Made by a program: the position numbers and the translations under genes | Origin: CAG-411 sp963643465 | GTDB lineage: Bacteria > Bacillota > Clostridia > Lachnospirales > Lachnospiraceae | Assembly (NCBI GenBank): GCA_963643465.1 | Contig: CAVIJT010000019.1 | Span: 1 to 52,469, forward strand | Reading direction: 5' to 3' | Length of the DNA stretch: 52,469 nucleotides | Notes under the pieces: model-generated | Seen by the model: only the letters and a program-made list of their open reading frames with translations | The model's database searches: none | Told to the model about the DNA's origin: nothing | In this document: one piece after another, positions 26,589-35,104 of the stretch | Numbering within the stretch: the stretch's first letter is position 1 | How the letters are laid out: each line of letters starts with the position of its first letter

Positions 26589-27416
26589 ATGATAATCGAC
26601 ACACATGTGCATATTGGTGGTGAGGCAAATGGATTTCACATGAATGAGGAAATGGTGTTAAAGGCTATGGAACGGTACCACATTGATTTTTGTGTAGTGT
26701 CTAATGCCGATGCAGGGGAAATGGACCACAAGCAACAGTTGTTTCCAAGGGAAAAACAAATTTCTCAGGAGACGGCGTTGGAACGTACCCTTACTTTTGC
26801 TAAAAAACATCCGGGGAAAATTGGTGTGGCACCATGGATAAAACCTTATTTGCAAGGGCTTACACTGGAATTGGAGCAGATGATACGGGATAGTAAAGAG
26901 TGGATTTGTGCCATTAAGCTGCATCCGTTTCATTCTAATGTGTTGCCTACGGATGAGAGGGTTTTGCCATATTTAAAACTGGCGGAGCAGTTGCAGTTAC
27001 CAGTCGTTTCCCATACGGGAGGTTGTGAAGCCGCAGACCCAGTTCATCTTTATGAGGCGGCAAAAATGTTTCCTAATGTAAATTTTGTTATGGTGCATAT
27101 GGGATTAGAGAGTGACCACAAAGCAGCACTTGATTTACTTGGAAAAGCAGATAATTTGTATGGAGATACTACTTGGGTGTCTATGGATGCCACCATAGAG
27201 GCAATCCGACGTTATGGAAGCAAATGTATGGTATTTGGTAGTGATATGCCAATTGATGGTGTTGACACATATCTTTGTAATCCCAAGGGAGATCGTTCTA
27301 TATATCAAGATTATTTTCATGTACTGCCGGAACGAATCAGTGCGGGGGCATATGAAGATTTGATGTGGAAAAATGCCAGAACCTTATTTCATTTAGAGAA
27401 AATAGTAAATTACTAG
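26589..27416 (+). CDS. Amidohydrolase-family metal-dependent hydrolase
   Basis: A 275-residue TIM-barrel hydrolase of the amidohydrolase_2 superfamily. Metal ligands are visible: HxH in IIDTHVHIGG, His in VSHTGG, His in MVHMGLESD and Asp in VFGSDMPIDG. Members include decarboxylases and lactonases, and the substrate cannot be read from sequence. ATG at 26589 follows AAAGGAG; an in-frame ATG at 26571 overlaps that site and is less likely. It appears monocistronic between the tex terminator and the two-component module. Confidence 0.85.
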   Translation: MIIDTHVHIGGEANGFHMNEEMVLKAMERYHIDFCVVSNADAGEMDHKQQLFPREKQISQETALERTLTFAKKHPGKIGVAPWIKPYLQGLTLELEQMIRDSKEWICAIKLHPFHSNVLPTDERVLPYLKLAEQLQLPVVSHTGGCEAADPVHLYEAAKMFPNVNFVMVHMGLESDHKAALDLLGKADNLYGDTTWVSMDATIEAIRRYGSKCMVFGSDMPIDGVDTYLCNPKGDRSIYQDYFHVLPERISAGAYEDLMWKNARTLFHLEKIVNY

Positions 27417-27426
27417 AGTAAAAATC

Positions 27427-27471
27427 CTTTGTGAAACGCTTTTGTATGCAGTACAGTTCAGTTTCACAAAG
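27427..27471 (+). promoter_or_regulatory. 11-bp perfect inverted repeat before response regulator gene
   Basis: CTTTGTGAAAC (27427-27437) and GTTTCACAAAG (27461-27471) are exact complements around a 23-nt loop, ending 21 nt before the ATG. It may be an operator or a terminator/attenuator-like hairpin, though no T-run follows. It resembles the serpin leader repeat (TTGYGAAAC core). Confidence 0.6.
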
Positions 27472-27492
27472 TATTGATAGGGAGAAAGAAAC

Positions 27493-28173
27493 ATGGAAGA
27501 AAAAAATATTTTAATTGTAGAAGACGATGTACACATCAATGCACTGTTGCAGGAAGCGATCACTGGAGCAGGGTATGGATGTGTTTCTGCATTTTCGGGA
27601 ACGGAAGCGTCCATGCTTCTAGCCATGAAAAGTTTTCAATTGGTATTGCTAGATTTGATGTTACCGGGATTATCTGGAGAAGAAGTGCTAAAGCAGATTC
27701 GGGAGAAGGGCAATACTCCTGTGATTGTACTGACTGCGAAGGATGATTTGGATGGAAAAATTCGCTTGCTTACCAGTGGTGCGGATGATTATATTGTGAA
27801 ACCTTTTGAAATTAAAGAAGTAATTGCCAGGATTCAGATTCAGCTACGTCATGCGGAGAAAAGTGTGGAAAAAGACGAACTAACCTATAAGGATTTGGCA
27901 TTGAATCGAAAAAGTTTTCAAGTAGCAATTTCCGGGCAGACATTGACCAAAATTACAAAACAGGAATTTGCCATTTTGGAGCTATTGCTGAAACATCCGG
28001 ATCGAGTGTTTAGTAAGGAAGAGATGTTTGAGTATGCTTGGGACGAGCCATATATGGGAGAAACGAAAACCTTAGATGTACATATTAGCAACATTCGAAA
28101 AAAAATAAAAGCATACACAGAGACAGAGTATATTGAAACTGTTTGGGGTATTGGGTATCGTTTGGCAAAATAA
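27493..28173 (+). CDS. OmpR/PhoB-family response regulator
   Basis: A 226-residue regulator. The receiver domain has acidic pocket EDD (10-12), phospho-acceptor Asp54 (LLDLMLPG) and the conserved Lys in LTAKDD. The C-terminal winged helix carries LTKITKQEFAILELLLKHP and TLDVHISNIRKKI. Ribosome site GGGAGAAAG. The histidine kinase partner is 2 kb downstream, after the ABC genes; this arrangement is typical of antimicrobial-peptide sensing and detoxification modules. A matching direct repeat in front of the ABC genes is a likely target. Confidence 0.95.
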   Translation: MEEKNILIVEDDVHINALLQEAITGAGYGCVSAFSGTEASMLLAMKSFQLVLLDLMLPGLSGEEVLKQIREKGNTPVIVLTAKDDLDGKIRLLTSGADDYIVKPFEIKEVIARIQIQLRHAEKSVEKDELTYKDLALNRKSFQVAISGQTLTKITKQEFAILELLLKHPDRVFSKEEMFEYAWDEPYMGETKTLDVHISNIRKKIKAYTETEYIETVWGIGYRLAK

Positions 28174-28188
28174 ATGTTTCAAACAATC

Positions 28189-28242
28189 TTTACTCTTTTT
28201 TTACTTTTTGTTAGCTTTTTTTTAGGAAGGTGTCAGTATAAT
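28189..28242 (+). promoter_or_regulatory. Activator-type promoter with tandem 11-bp repeat
   Basis: TTTACTCTTTT (28189-28199) is followed directly by TTTACTTTTTG (28200-28210), matching at 9 of 11 positions. This is the usual layout for OmpR-family dimers. A TATAAT box lies at 28237-28242, while the -35 position (about 28214-28219) is poor. This suggests that the response regulator activates the ABC genes. Confidence 0.55.
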
Positions 28243-28308
28243 AAAAGAGAATTCAGAAATAGCTGATTGCAACAGATATAATAAAAAGGAAGAAAGAAGG
28301 AACGAGCG

Positions 28309-29226
28309 ATGGGAGAAGTCTTATTAAAGACTAGCAATCTGACAAAAGTATTTGGTAAGCAGAAAGCGGTCAATCAAGTAAATGTAACCATAAATAAAGG
28401 TTCTATTTACGGATTTATTGGAAGAAATGGAGCTGGAAAAACCACTTTTTTAAGAATGGTAAGCGGACTTGCCACACAGACAGAAGGGGAGATTTCTCTG
28501 TTTGGAAGGACAGGAAAAGACCTTTCCAGTGTAAGAAAGAGAATTGGGTGTTTAATTGAAGCTCCCGGAATTTATGGAAATCTTACCGCTTACGAAAATT
28601 TAAAAGCAAAATGTATCTTTTGTGGTATGACGAAAAAGGGCTATATCGAGGAGATATTGGATATTGTAGGGCTTTCGGATGTGGGAAACAAAAAGGCAAA
28701 AAACTTTTCCCTTGGTATGAAACAGAGACTTGGAATCGGACTTGCTATGGTGGGAGAGCCGGATTTGCTTGTGCTTGATGAGCCAATTAATGGACTGGAC
28801 CCAAAAGGAATTGTGGAAGTGCGAGAGACCATTTTAAAACTGAATAAAGAAAGAAACATGACGATTTTAATCTCTAGTCATATTTTGGAGGAACTTTCTA
28901 AAATTGCCACTCATTACGGGATTTTGCACCAGGGTGTGCTGCTAGAGGAACTTACCAGAGAAGAATTGATGGAGCAATGTAGTCAGCGCATTGTAATCAA
29001 TTGTGATAAGCCGCAGCAGGCGGTAACGGTGTTAGATAACATGGGAATTACCAAGTATCAGGTTACAGACAAAACGCATGTATCTATTTTCGAACGTTTG
29101 GATGACAGTGGAATCATTAATCAGCGGTTGGTACAGGAAAATATTTTAGTAAATGAAATTGCCGTTGCTGGTGAGGAACTGGAAAACTATTATTTGAGAG
29201 TGACGGGAGGAATGGATCATGTATAA
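28309..29226 (+). CDS. ABC transporter ATP-binding protein, BcrA/LanF type
   Basis: A 305-residue ATPase with Walker A GRNGAGKT (38-45), signature FSLGMKQR, Walker B LLVLDEPINGLD and H-loop SSHIL. The Q-loop position is LIEAPGIY, with Glu instead of Gln. The 305-residue length, with about 90 residues after the core, is typical of BcrA-like ATPases that protect against bacitracin or lantibiotics. It overlaps the permease gene by 8 nt. Set between a response regulator and a histidine kinase. Confidence 0.92.
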   Translation: MGEVLLKTSNLTKVFGKQKAVNQVNVTINKGSIYGFIGRNGAGKTTFLRMVSGLATQTEGEISLFGRTGKDLSSVRKRIGCLIEAPGIYGNLTAYENLKAKCIFCGMTKKGYIEEILDIVGLSDVGNKKAKNFSLGMKQRLGIGLAMVGEPDLLVLDEPINGLDPKGIVEVRETILKLNKERNMTILISSHILEELSKIATHYGILHQGVLLEELTREELMEQCSQRIVINCDKPQQAVTVLDNMGITKYQVTDKTHVSIFERLDDSGIINQRLVQENILVNEIAVAGEELENYYLRVTGGMDHV

Positions 29227-30100
29227 TATAATAAAAATGGAATTGTACCGTATGGTGCGGATGAAAAGTTTTTATGTGATGATGCTTGTAATGATAGCAA
29301 TGACTTTTATTTCCACGTGGGCAGTGGATTATGAGGCATCCTATTATCAGGAGGCAGCGCAGGAATCCCAGCAAAGTTTGGAAACAGCAGAGCAACAGGC
29401 GGAAGAAAATTTAGAGAGTGTAGAAGATGCAGATGGTATCACAATTGGAATGCAGGTAACGGCTCCAGGCGATGATCTTTCTGATATTACTATATTTGAT
29501 ATGATGTTTTCTAATTTTAACGGGATGATAGTTGCTTTTTATATTGCGATTTTTGTAGTATTATTTGGTGGAGCAGATTTTACCAGTGGATATATTAAAA
29601 ATTTTGTGGGACAGGCAAAAAGTAGGACTTGTCTTGTTATGGGAAAAGCAGTTGCCGTAAGTATCTATGCAGTGAGTATGATGCTACTATTTGTTCCAGT
29701 GCAGATAGCAGCCAATGGTGTGTTCTTTGGATATATTCATTGGGGAGATATGGGAAGTTTTCTCTCTTATTTTGGGGTACATATGGTCTTACATATTGCC
29801 TTTGCGCTGATTTGTCTGGCAATTGTGCTTGTAAGCAGAAGTACGGTCATCAGCATGGTGCTTACCATCAGCATTTGTTGGAATGTATTAACGTTGGTAT
29901 ATGCTGGAATTGATATTATAGCATCTAAAATTGGAATAAAAGATTTCCATTTCTCAACTTATACCGTATCTGGTAGAATTGGTATGTTGGAGCAAACTTT
30001 TTCTAGACAGGATTGTATAGAAACACTTGGGGTTGCAGCAGTCTATATGATACTTTCTTTCTTGATAGGAAGTGTAATATTTACCAAAAAAGATATATAG
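29219..30100 (+). CDS. ABC-2 permease of the two-component-linked transporter
   Basis: A 293-residue membrane protein with six segments. The first (FYVMMLVMIAMTFISTWA) is followed by an acidic extracellular loop of about 70 residues rich in Glu/Gln; five more follow. This topology fits BcrB/LanE-like permeases. It begins inside the ATPase gene, so the two are coupled. The kinase gene follows 72 nt later. Confidence 0.87.
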   Translation: MYNIIKMELYRMVRMKSFYVMMLVMIAMTFISTWAVDYEASYYQEAAQESQQSLETAEQQAEENLESVEDADGITIGMQVTAPGDDLSDITIFDMMFSNFNGMIVAFYIAIFVVLFGGADFTSGYIKNFVGQAKSRTCLVMGKAVAVSIYAVSMMLLFVPVQIAANGVFFGYIHWGDMGSFLSYFGVHMVLHIAFALICLAIVLVSRSTVISMVLTISICWNVLTLVYAGIDIIASKIGIKDFHFSTYTVSGRIGMLEQTFSRQDCIETLGVAAVYMILSFLIGSVIFTKKDI

Positions 30101-30112
30101 AGAGTGTGGGGA

Positions 30113-30138
30113 TTTGCGAAACTAGCAAGATACAAATA
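30113..30138 (+). promoter_or_regulatory. Second copy of the serpin-leader element, upstream of kinase
   Basis: TTTGCGAAACT, two variable bases, then CAAGATACAAATA. This aligns with 15115-15140. A TATAAT box is present at 30145-30150, without a clear -35 at normal spacing. Confidence 0.45.
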
Positions 30139-30172
30139 GATTAGTATAATTTTAATCTCGAAAGGAGAAAAA

Positions 30173-31072
30173 ATGAGTGTTCTAGTTAGTATTTTACTAA
30201 TACTTTGCACGATTTTAATAGGAATGATTTGGTTTGTAAAGCGGCAGATACAGGATATCTGCCGCCAGTTGTCGTTTTTGGAGGAACAGGAAAGCAATAT
30301 GCTGATTACCACTCAAACGACCAGATTTGGAATAGGAGAATTGGTAGAAAAAATCAATACTATTATTTTGATAAATCGAAAACGAAAAAAAGAATATTTA
30401 GAAAAAGAACAACAAGTGCAGCAAGTATATACCAATTTATCTCACGATATACGAACACCTCTTACTTCTTTGGATGGTTATGTGCAGTTGTTAGCGGATA
30501 GCGAAAATAAAGAAAAGCAACAGGAATATTTGACGGTTATTCGGGAGCGAATTTCCAGTTTGAAAAATATGTTAGAAGAACTGTTTGTGTTTACCAGACT
30601 AAAAGATGACAATTACCAGTTGGAACTTTCTAGTGTATGCGTAAGCCGTCTGTTGAAAGAAACGGTATTTTCTTATTATGACGATTGGAATCGGCAGGGG
30701 ATTGTACCGGAATTTTTCATTGATGAAGGTGATATCTATATGGAAGGAAACGAGTCTGCATTAAGTCGAACCTTTCAAAATATTATAAAAAACGGGTTCA
30801 TACATGGGGAAAAGAGTATTACAATATCAATGACAAAAAATGAAAAAGAAGTATGTTTCTCTTTCGGGAATGGGATGAAAAATCCCGAAAATGTGGATAT
30901 AAGTCAAGTATTTGAACGATTTTATAAAGGGGATAAATCTCGCAGTAGAAATTCCACTGGATTAGGTCTATCCATAGCTAAAGGTTTTGTGGAACGTATG
31001 AATGGAACCATAGAGGCAAAAATAGTAGAAGAGCGTTTTGTGATAGAGGTAAGATTTCCTGTGATAAGGTAA
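30173..31072 (+). CDS. Sensor histidine kinase, short intramembrane-sensing type
   Basis: A 299-residue kinase. One N-terminal membrane segment (about 3-22) and almost no extracellular domain lead to a short linker. Phospho-acceptor His91 lies in NLSHDIRTPLTSL; the N box is NIIKNGFIHG and the G box is STGLGLSIAKG. Kinases without their own sensor domain in this context usually read flux through, or contact with, the partner ABC transporter. AAAGGAG precedes the ATG. It phosphorylates, by inference, the regulator at 27493. Confidence 0.92.
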   Translation: MSVLVSILLILCTILIGMIWFVKRQIQDICRQLSFLEEQESNMLITTQTTRFGIGELVEKINTIILINRKRKKEYLEKEQQVQQVYTNLSHDIRTPLTSLDGYVQLLADSENKEKQQEYLTVIRERISSLKNMLEELFVFTRLKDDNYQLELSSVCVSRLLKETVFSYYDDWNRQGIVPEFFIDEGDIYMEGNESALSRTFQNIIKNGFIHGEKSITISMTKNEKEVCFSFGNGMKNPENVDISQVFERFYKGDKSRSRNSTGLGLSIAKGFVERMNGTIEAKIVEERFVIEVRFPVIR

Positions 31073-31098
31073 GCTTGCTGTGGCAGCTAATTCAGGAA

Positions 31099-31136
31099 AA
31101 GAGAACCCATACCGTATTTGAGACGTGGGTTCTCTT
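31099..31136. terminator. Terminator between convergent kinase and AAA ATPase genes
   Basis: AAGAGAACCCA (31099-31109) pairs with TGGGTTCTCTT (31126-31136). A short T-tract follows on the minus strand. Confidence 0.7.
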
Positions 31137-31143
31137 AAAGAAA

Positions 31144-32499
31144 TTATTGAATGCAACAAGTCATATAAAGAGGTATATATGTGATTCCATCTTCAAATTT
31201 CAAATCTTTAGTATAGATAATATATCGGTCTTGTACTTTTAATTGGTATTTTTCAATGAGACAATCAAACGATTTGTGTGTTTTATATCCAGATGATTTT
31301 ACCTCAATTGGACAGATTTTTTTATTTTTTACAATCATAAAGTCTATTTCATATTTTTTCGCATTCTGATTAGGAGTGGATGGGAACAGAAATTCGTGAA
31401 AATATAATTCGTATCCACTTGCTTTAAGCATTTGTGCAACTACATTTTCTACAATCATTCCTTGGTTAATTCCCAATTTGTCAAAAATTAATGCTTTATA
31501 TAAATCTTGTCCTGTGGAACCGTTATTTTTCATCATTTGAGAAATTAGTAATCCAGTATCACCCATATATAATTTAAAATTACATCTGTCCGCGTAGGCC
31601 TCTAAGGAAATTTCCGGTGCAGTGACATTTATACATTCATTTCCAATCATGGATTCTGAAATGAAATTAACTGCATCTACATAATTTTTATATCGTGCAT
31701 TCTTATCCACTAAAGAAAATTTGAAATGGGAGTTATGATTTTCTAATTGTTCCGGAATTGTTTTATATATAACAGATGCTTTTTCTCGATTATCTTCATC
31801 ATATTTTTTTAAATCATCTTCATATAATGAAAGAATATTTCGCTTTACAAAATCAATTTCTTCATAACTTCTTCCATTTACAAAGGCGTCTACAGCCTGT
31901 GGCATTCCGCCCACCACCATGTAAGTTCTAAAAGTTTGCATGATTTTTCTGTGTATGGCATCTCCTAAGGGTTTTCTTTTTTGAAACGCATCTTGTATGG
32001 TTGGCATAGTAATCGTGTCATTCTTTGCCCATAAATACTCTTCAAAATCCATAGGATACATTTTGAGTTTATATTCTTCGGAAGGAATTAAAATATCTTT
32101 TACATTCTTTTTTATGGAAATTAAAGAACCGGTTTCTATATAATCATATCTTCCATCTGCTACTAAATATTTGATGGCTTGTCTTGCAATTGGAAACAAT
32201 TGTACTTCGTCAAAAATAATAACTGATTTTTTAGGGGGTAATACTTTTCCTTTTAAAAGAAATAAATTTCGAAAAAATGTATCTAAATCGCCTATATTAT
32301 TTTCAAAATTTTGTTTTATATCTTTGTTTTCACGTGCAAAATCCAGAATAATATAATCATCGTATTCATTTTTGGCAAATTCTTCCACAATTGTACTTTT
32401 ACCAATACGTCTTGCTCCCTCAAGCAAGATTGTGGATTGACCGTTTGATAACTTCTTCCACTCTAATAATTTATTATATATTTTTCTCTTAAATACCAT
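31144..32499 (-). CDS. AAA-family ATPase with DUF4143
   Basis: A 451-residue protein. Walker A is GARRIGKST near residue 30 and Walker B is SVIIFDEVQLF. The C-terminal DUF4143 half contains EIDFMIV followed by PIEVKSSG, a PD-(D/E)XK nuclease-like signature. The family is widespread in gut Firmicutes and Bacteroidetes and its function is unsettled. ATG at 32499 has GGAAGAGG at about 8 nt; an in-frame GTG at 32508 overlaps it. It is monocistronic, with a promoter that overlaps a set of spaced repeats, suggesting tight or self control. Confidence 0.9.
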   Translation of the reverse strand: MVFKRKIYNKLLEWKKLSNGQSTILLEGARRIGKSTIVEEFAKNEYDDYIILDFARENKDIKQNFENNIGDLDTFFRNLFLLKGKVLPPKKSVIIFDEVQLFPIARQAIKYLVADGRYDYIETGSLISIKKNVKDILIPSEEYKLKMYPMDFEEYLWAKNDTITMPTIQDAFQKRKPLGDAIHRKIMQTFRTYMVVGGMPQAVDAFVNGRSYEEIDFVKRNILSLYEDDLKKYDEDNREKASVIYKTIPEQLENHNSHFKFSLVDKNARYKNYVDAVNFISESMIGNECINVTAPEISLEAYADRCNFKLYMGDTGLLISQMMKNNGSTGQDLYKALIFDKLGINQGMIVENVVAQMLKASGYELYFHEFLFPSTPNQNAKKYEIDFMIVKNKKICPIEVKSSGYKTHKSFDCLIEKYQLKVQDRYIIYTKDLKFEDGITYIPLYMTCCIQ

Positions 32500-32523
32500 T
32501 AAAACCACCTCTTCCTACTCTTT

Positions 32524-32552
32524 AATGTATCATGTTTTCCCGAAATTTTCAA
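32524..32552 (-). promoter_or_regulatory. Promoter of AAA ATPase gene
   Basis: On the minus strand TTGAAA (32552-32547) and TACATT (32529-32524) are 17 nt apart. The first repeat core (32538-32543) lies inside the spacer. Confidence 0.65.
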
Positions 32553-32647
32553 TTTTATAATCTTGATTTTTCCCGAAAATTCATTTTTTATTTGGTGAAA
32601 ATTTCCCGAAATTTTGATTTTTGTTCAGCAGAAATTTCCCGAAAATT
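32536..32647. repeat. Four TTTCCCGAAAWTT sites at exact 33-bp spacing
   Basis: The core TCCCGA begins at 32538, 32571, 32604 and 32637, exactly 33 bp apart. Each is flanked as TTTCCCGAAATTTT or TTTCCCGAAAATTC, the two forms alternating. The intervening ~20 bp differ. The first site overlaps the promoter of the AAA ATPase gene. It looks like an operator array for a cooperative DNA-binding protein. Confidence 0.8.
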
Positions 32648-32689
32648 CAAATTTTATTCTAAATAGTTACAAGTTTCAAAAAATAAGCA

Positions 32690-32718
32690 TTGACATTCTA
32701 AAAAAATTCGTATATCCT
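32690..32718 (+). promoter_or_regulatory. Promoter of trpBA T-box transcript
   Basis: TTGACA (32690-32695) and TATCCT (32713-32718), 17-nt spacer. Transcription would start just ahead of the T-box stem I. Confidence 0.75.
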
Positions 32719-32732
32719 AGAACAAGAAAACC

Positions 32733-32991
32733 GATGATTGAGAAGAGTAGCAAATCGCAATCAAAATCCAGAGAGTTGCCGGCAGGTGGGAAGGCAGCAG
32801 ATAGGCTTTTTGTGAATGGACTCATAAGGGCGGAAAGAACGGCTAATGCTTAGTAATATCCGACGTAACTCCTACGTTACAGGGAGAACGTGTGATGGCA
32901 CGAACTGAGAGCATGTATGATACATGAATATAGGTGGTACCGCAAGAGATGATTCATCTCCTGTCCTATTTTTTAGGACAGGAGATTTTTT
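32733..32991 (+). promoter_or_regulatory. Tryptophan T-box leader with terminator
   Basis: The stem I region contains AGAGAG, GGCAGGTGGG and a candidate specifier TGG (Trp) at 32817-32819, in GAATGGACTC. The conserved T-box AGGTGGTACCGC is at 32932-32943. The terminator arms are 32956-32968 and 32974-32986, followed by a T-run. Uncharged tRNA-Trp should stabilise the antiterminator and allow trpBA transcription. The specifier position is a pattern-based guess. Confidence 0.92.
32956..32991 (+). terminator. T-box regulated terminator
   Basis: ATCTCCTGTCCTA (32956-32968) and TAGGACAGGAGAT (32974-32986) form a 13-bp perfect stem and a U-tract follows. Confidence 0.92.
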
Positions 32992-33094
32992 GATTCTATA
33001 GTGTAATTATTCAGAACCCTCTATAATGGAACAATTAGATACTCTATAGTAAAGCGTCCCAGAGCGTGCTTATAAAATGAAGGAGGTTGACAAT

Positions 33095-34279
33095 ATGTCA
33101 AAAGGAAGATTTGGAATACATGGTGGACAGTATATTCCGGAAACATTGATGAATGCTATATTAGAATTGGAAGAGGCTTATGATAAATATAAGGACGATC
33201 CGGAATTTAACAAAGAATTAAAAACTATGTTTAATGAGTACGCAGGACGACCAAGTAGACTATATTATGCAGAGCGTATGACAAAAGATTTAGGCGGCGC
33301 AAAAATTTATTTAAAGAGAGAAGATTTAAACCATACAGGTTCTCATAAAATTAATAATGTAATCGGTCAAATGCTTTTGGCAAAACGTATGGGAAAGACA
33401 AGAGTCATTGCAGAAACAGGTGCTGGACAGCATGGAGTGGCAACTGCAACAGTAGCTGCTATGATGGGCATGGAATGTGAAATTTTTATGGGAAAAGAAG
33501 ATTGCGAGAGACAGGCGTTAAATGTGTACCGTATGCGCCTTCTTGGTGCAAAAGTGCATCCAGTAACAGAAGGAACTGCAACTCTTAAAGATGCGGTGTC
33601 CGAAACTTTCCGTGAGTGGACAGCAAGAATAGACGATACTCATTACGTGATTGGTTCGGTTATGGGACCATATCCATTTCCTACTATGGTTCGGGATTTT
33701 CAAGCAGTTATCAGTAAGGAAATCAAACAGCAGATGCTTGAAAAAGAAGGTAGACTTCCAGATGCGGTTCTTGCATGTGTAGGTGGAGGTTCCAATGCCA
33801 TTGGTGCATTTTATCACTTTATTGAAGATAAAGAGGTACGTTTGATTGGGTGTGAAGCGGCTGGGCGTGGTATTGATACCTTTGAGACAGCAGCTACTAT
33901 GAATACAGGAAAAGTTGGAATTTTCCATGGTATGAAATCCTATTTCTGTCAGGATGATTACGGTCAGATTGCCCCAGTATATTCCATTTCAGCGGGACTT
34001 GATTATCCGGGAATTGGACCGGAACACGCATATTTGCATGATATTGGAAGAGCAGAGTATGTACCTGTTACAGATGATGAGGCTGTGGAGGCATTCGAAT
34101 ATTTAGCAAAAATAGAAGGAATTATTCCTGCTATTGAAAGCGCCCATGCAGTAGCACATGCTATGAAGATTGCAAAAACTATGAGCAAAGATCAGATTAT
34201 GGTAATTAATATTTCCGGACGTGGAGATAAAGATTGTGCAGCAATTGCCCGTTATAGAGGGGAGGATTTATATGAGTAA
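33095..34279 (+). CDS. trpB: Tryptophan synthase beta subunit
   Basis: Condenses indole and serine to tryptophan with PLP. 394 residues, a normal TrpB1 length. The PLP lysine is Lys85 in HTGSHKINN; the phosphate-binding glycines are in CVGGGSNAIG; GRPSRLYYAERMT is also conserved. ATG at 33095 has AGGAGG at 7-8 nt; an in-frame ATG at 33077 is upstream of that site and rejected. It is controlled by the Trp T-box and coupled to trpA by overlap. Confidence 0.97.
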   Translation: MSKGRFGIHGGQYIPETLMNAILELEEAYDKYKDDPEFNKELKTMFNEYAGRPSRLYYAERMTKDLGGAKIYLKREDLNHTGSHKINNVIGQMLLAKRMGKTRVIAETGAGQHGVATATVAAMMGMECEIFMGKEDCERQALNVYRMRLLGAKVHPVTEGTATLKDAVSETFREWTARIDDTHYVIGSVMGPYPFPTMVRDFQAVISKEIKQQMLEKEGRLPDAVLACVGGGSNAIGAFYHFIEDKEVRLIGCEAAGRGIDTFETAATMNTGKVGIFHGMKSYFCQDDYGQIAPVYSISAGLDYPGIGPEHAYLHDIGRAEYVPVTDDEAVEAFEYLAKIEGIIPAIESAHAVAHAMKIAKTMSKDQIMVINISGRGDKDCAAIARYRGEDLYE

Positions 34280-35045
34280 CATAAGAAAAGCGTTTGACCA
34301 TGGAAAGGCATTTATTCCATTTATTACTTGTGGAGATCCTACATTGGATTTAACAAAAAAAGCGGTCATTGAGATGGAAAAAGCAGGAGCAGATTTGATT
34401 GAACTTGGAATTCCTTTTTCAGACCCTACTGCAGAAGGTTCGGTGATTCAAGATGCCAATATCCGAGCACTGAAAAATAAGGTAACTACCGATGATGTAT
34501 TTGATATGGTAAAAGAATTACGCCAGACAGTGAAAATTCCATTCGTATTTATGACTTATGCAAATGTAGTATTTTCTTACGGTGCAGAGAACTTTATGAA
34601 AAATTGTCAGGAAGTAGGCATAGATGGAATTATTCTTCCAGACATTCCATTTGAGGAGAAAGAGGAATTTGATGGAGTGTGCAAGCAATATGGTGTGGAC
34701 TTGGTATCTATGATAGCACCTACTTCCGAAGAGCGAATTGGAATGATTGCAAAAGAGGCAAATGGTTTTGTCTATTGTGTTTCTTCTCTTGGAGTAACCG
34801 GTGTCCGCACAAACATTACTACAGATATTCGTGCAATGGTAAAGAAAGTAAAAGAGCAGCAGGATATTCCTTGTGCCGTAGGTTTTGGTATTTCCACACC
34901 AGAACAGGCAGAGAACATGGCAAAACAGGCAGATGGTGTTATTGTAGGTTCTGCCATCGTGAAGATTTGCGCGCAGTATGGGGAAGAGGCGGTTCCTTAT
35001 TTGGCACAGTATGTAAAGGAAATGAAAGAAGCAGTGATGAGATAG
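34272..35045 (+). CDS. trpA: Tryptophan synthase alpha subunit
   Basis: Cleaves indole-3-glycerol phosphate to indole, which is channelled to TrpB. The 257-residue length is normal. The catalytic Glu is Glu44 (LIELGIPFSDP). The residue corresponding to Asp60 of the Salmonella enzyme is Glu55 (PTAEG), a conservative change. The phosphate site GFGISTPEQ is present. The ATG overlaps the trpB end by 8 nt, with GGGGAGG as ribosome site. No other trp genes are nearby. Confidence 0.96.
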   Translation: MSNIRKAFDHGKAFIPFITCGDPTLDLTKKAVIEMEKAGADLIELGIPFSDPTAEGSVIQDANIRALKNKVTTDDVFDMVKELRQTVKIPFVFMTYANVVFSYGAENFMKNCQEVGIDGIILPDIPFEEKEEFDGVCKQYGVDLVSMIAPTSEERIGMIAKEANGFVYCVSSLGVTGVRTNITTDIRAMVKKVKEQQDIPCAVGFGISTPEQAENMAKQADGVIVGSAIVKICAQYGEEAVPYLAQYVKEMKEAVMR

Positions 35046-35104
35046 TAGGTGTATCCAACTTAGTTTCTTTTGAACTCCCCAGGTGGCAATTTCCTAGTAA
35101 ATAA

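Larger units (their letters stand above)
32500..33094. other. Divergent control region: AAA ATPase promoter, site array, Trp T-box
   Basis: This 595-nt stretch has no protein gene. In order it holds the minus-strand promoter (32524-32552), the four-site array (32536-32647), the plus-strand promoter (32690-32718), the T-box leader with its terminator (32733-32991) and the trpB ribosome site. Confidence 0.8.

Noticed and set aside
32536..32667. Regularly spaced repeats as a CRISPR array
   Set aside because: The repeats are only about 13 bp, spacers are A/T-rich, there are four units and no cas genes; an operator array fits better.
32614..32853. 79-codon plus-strand frame
   Set aside because: It covers the site array, the promoter and T-box stem I, which explain the sequence better.
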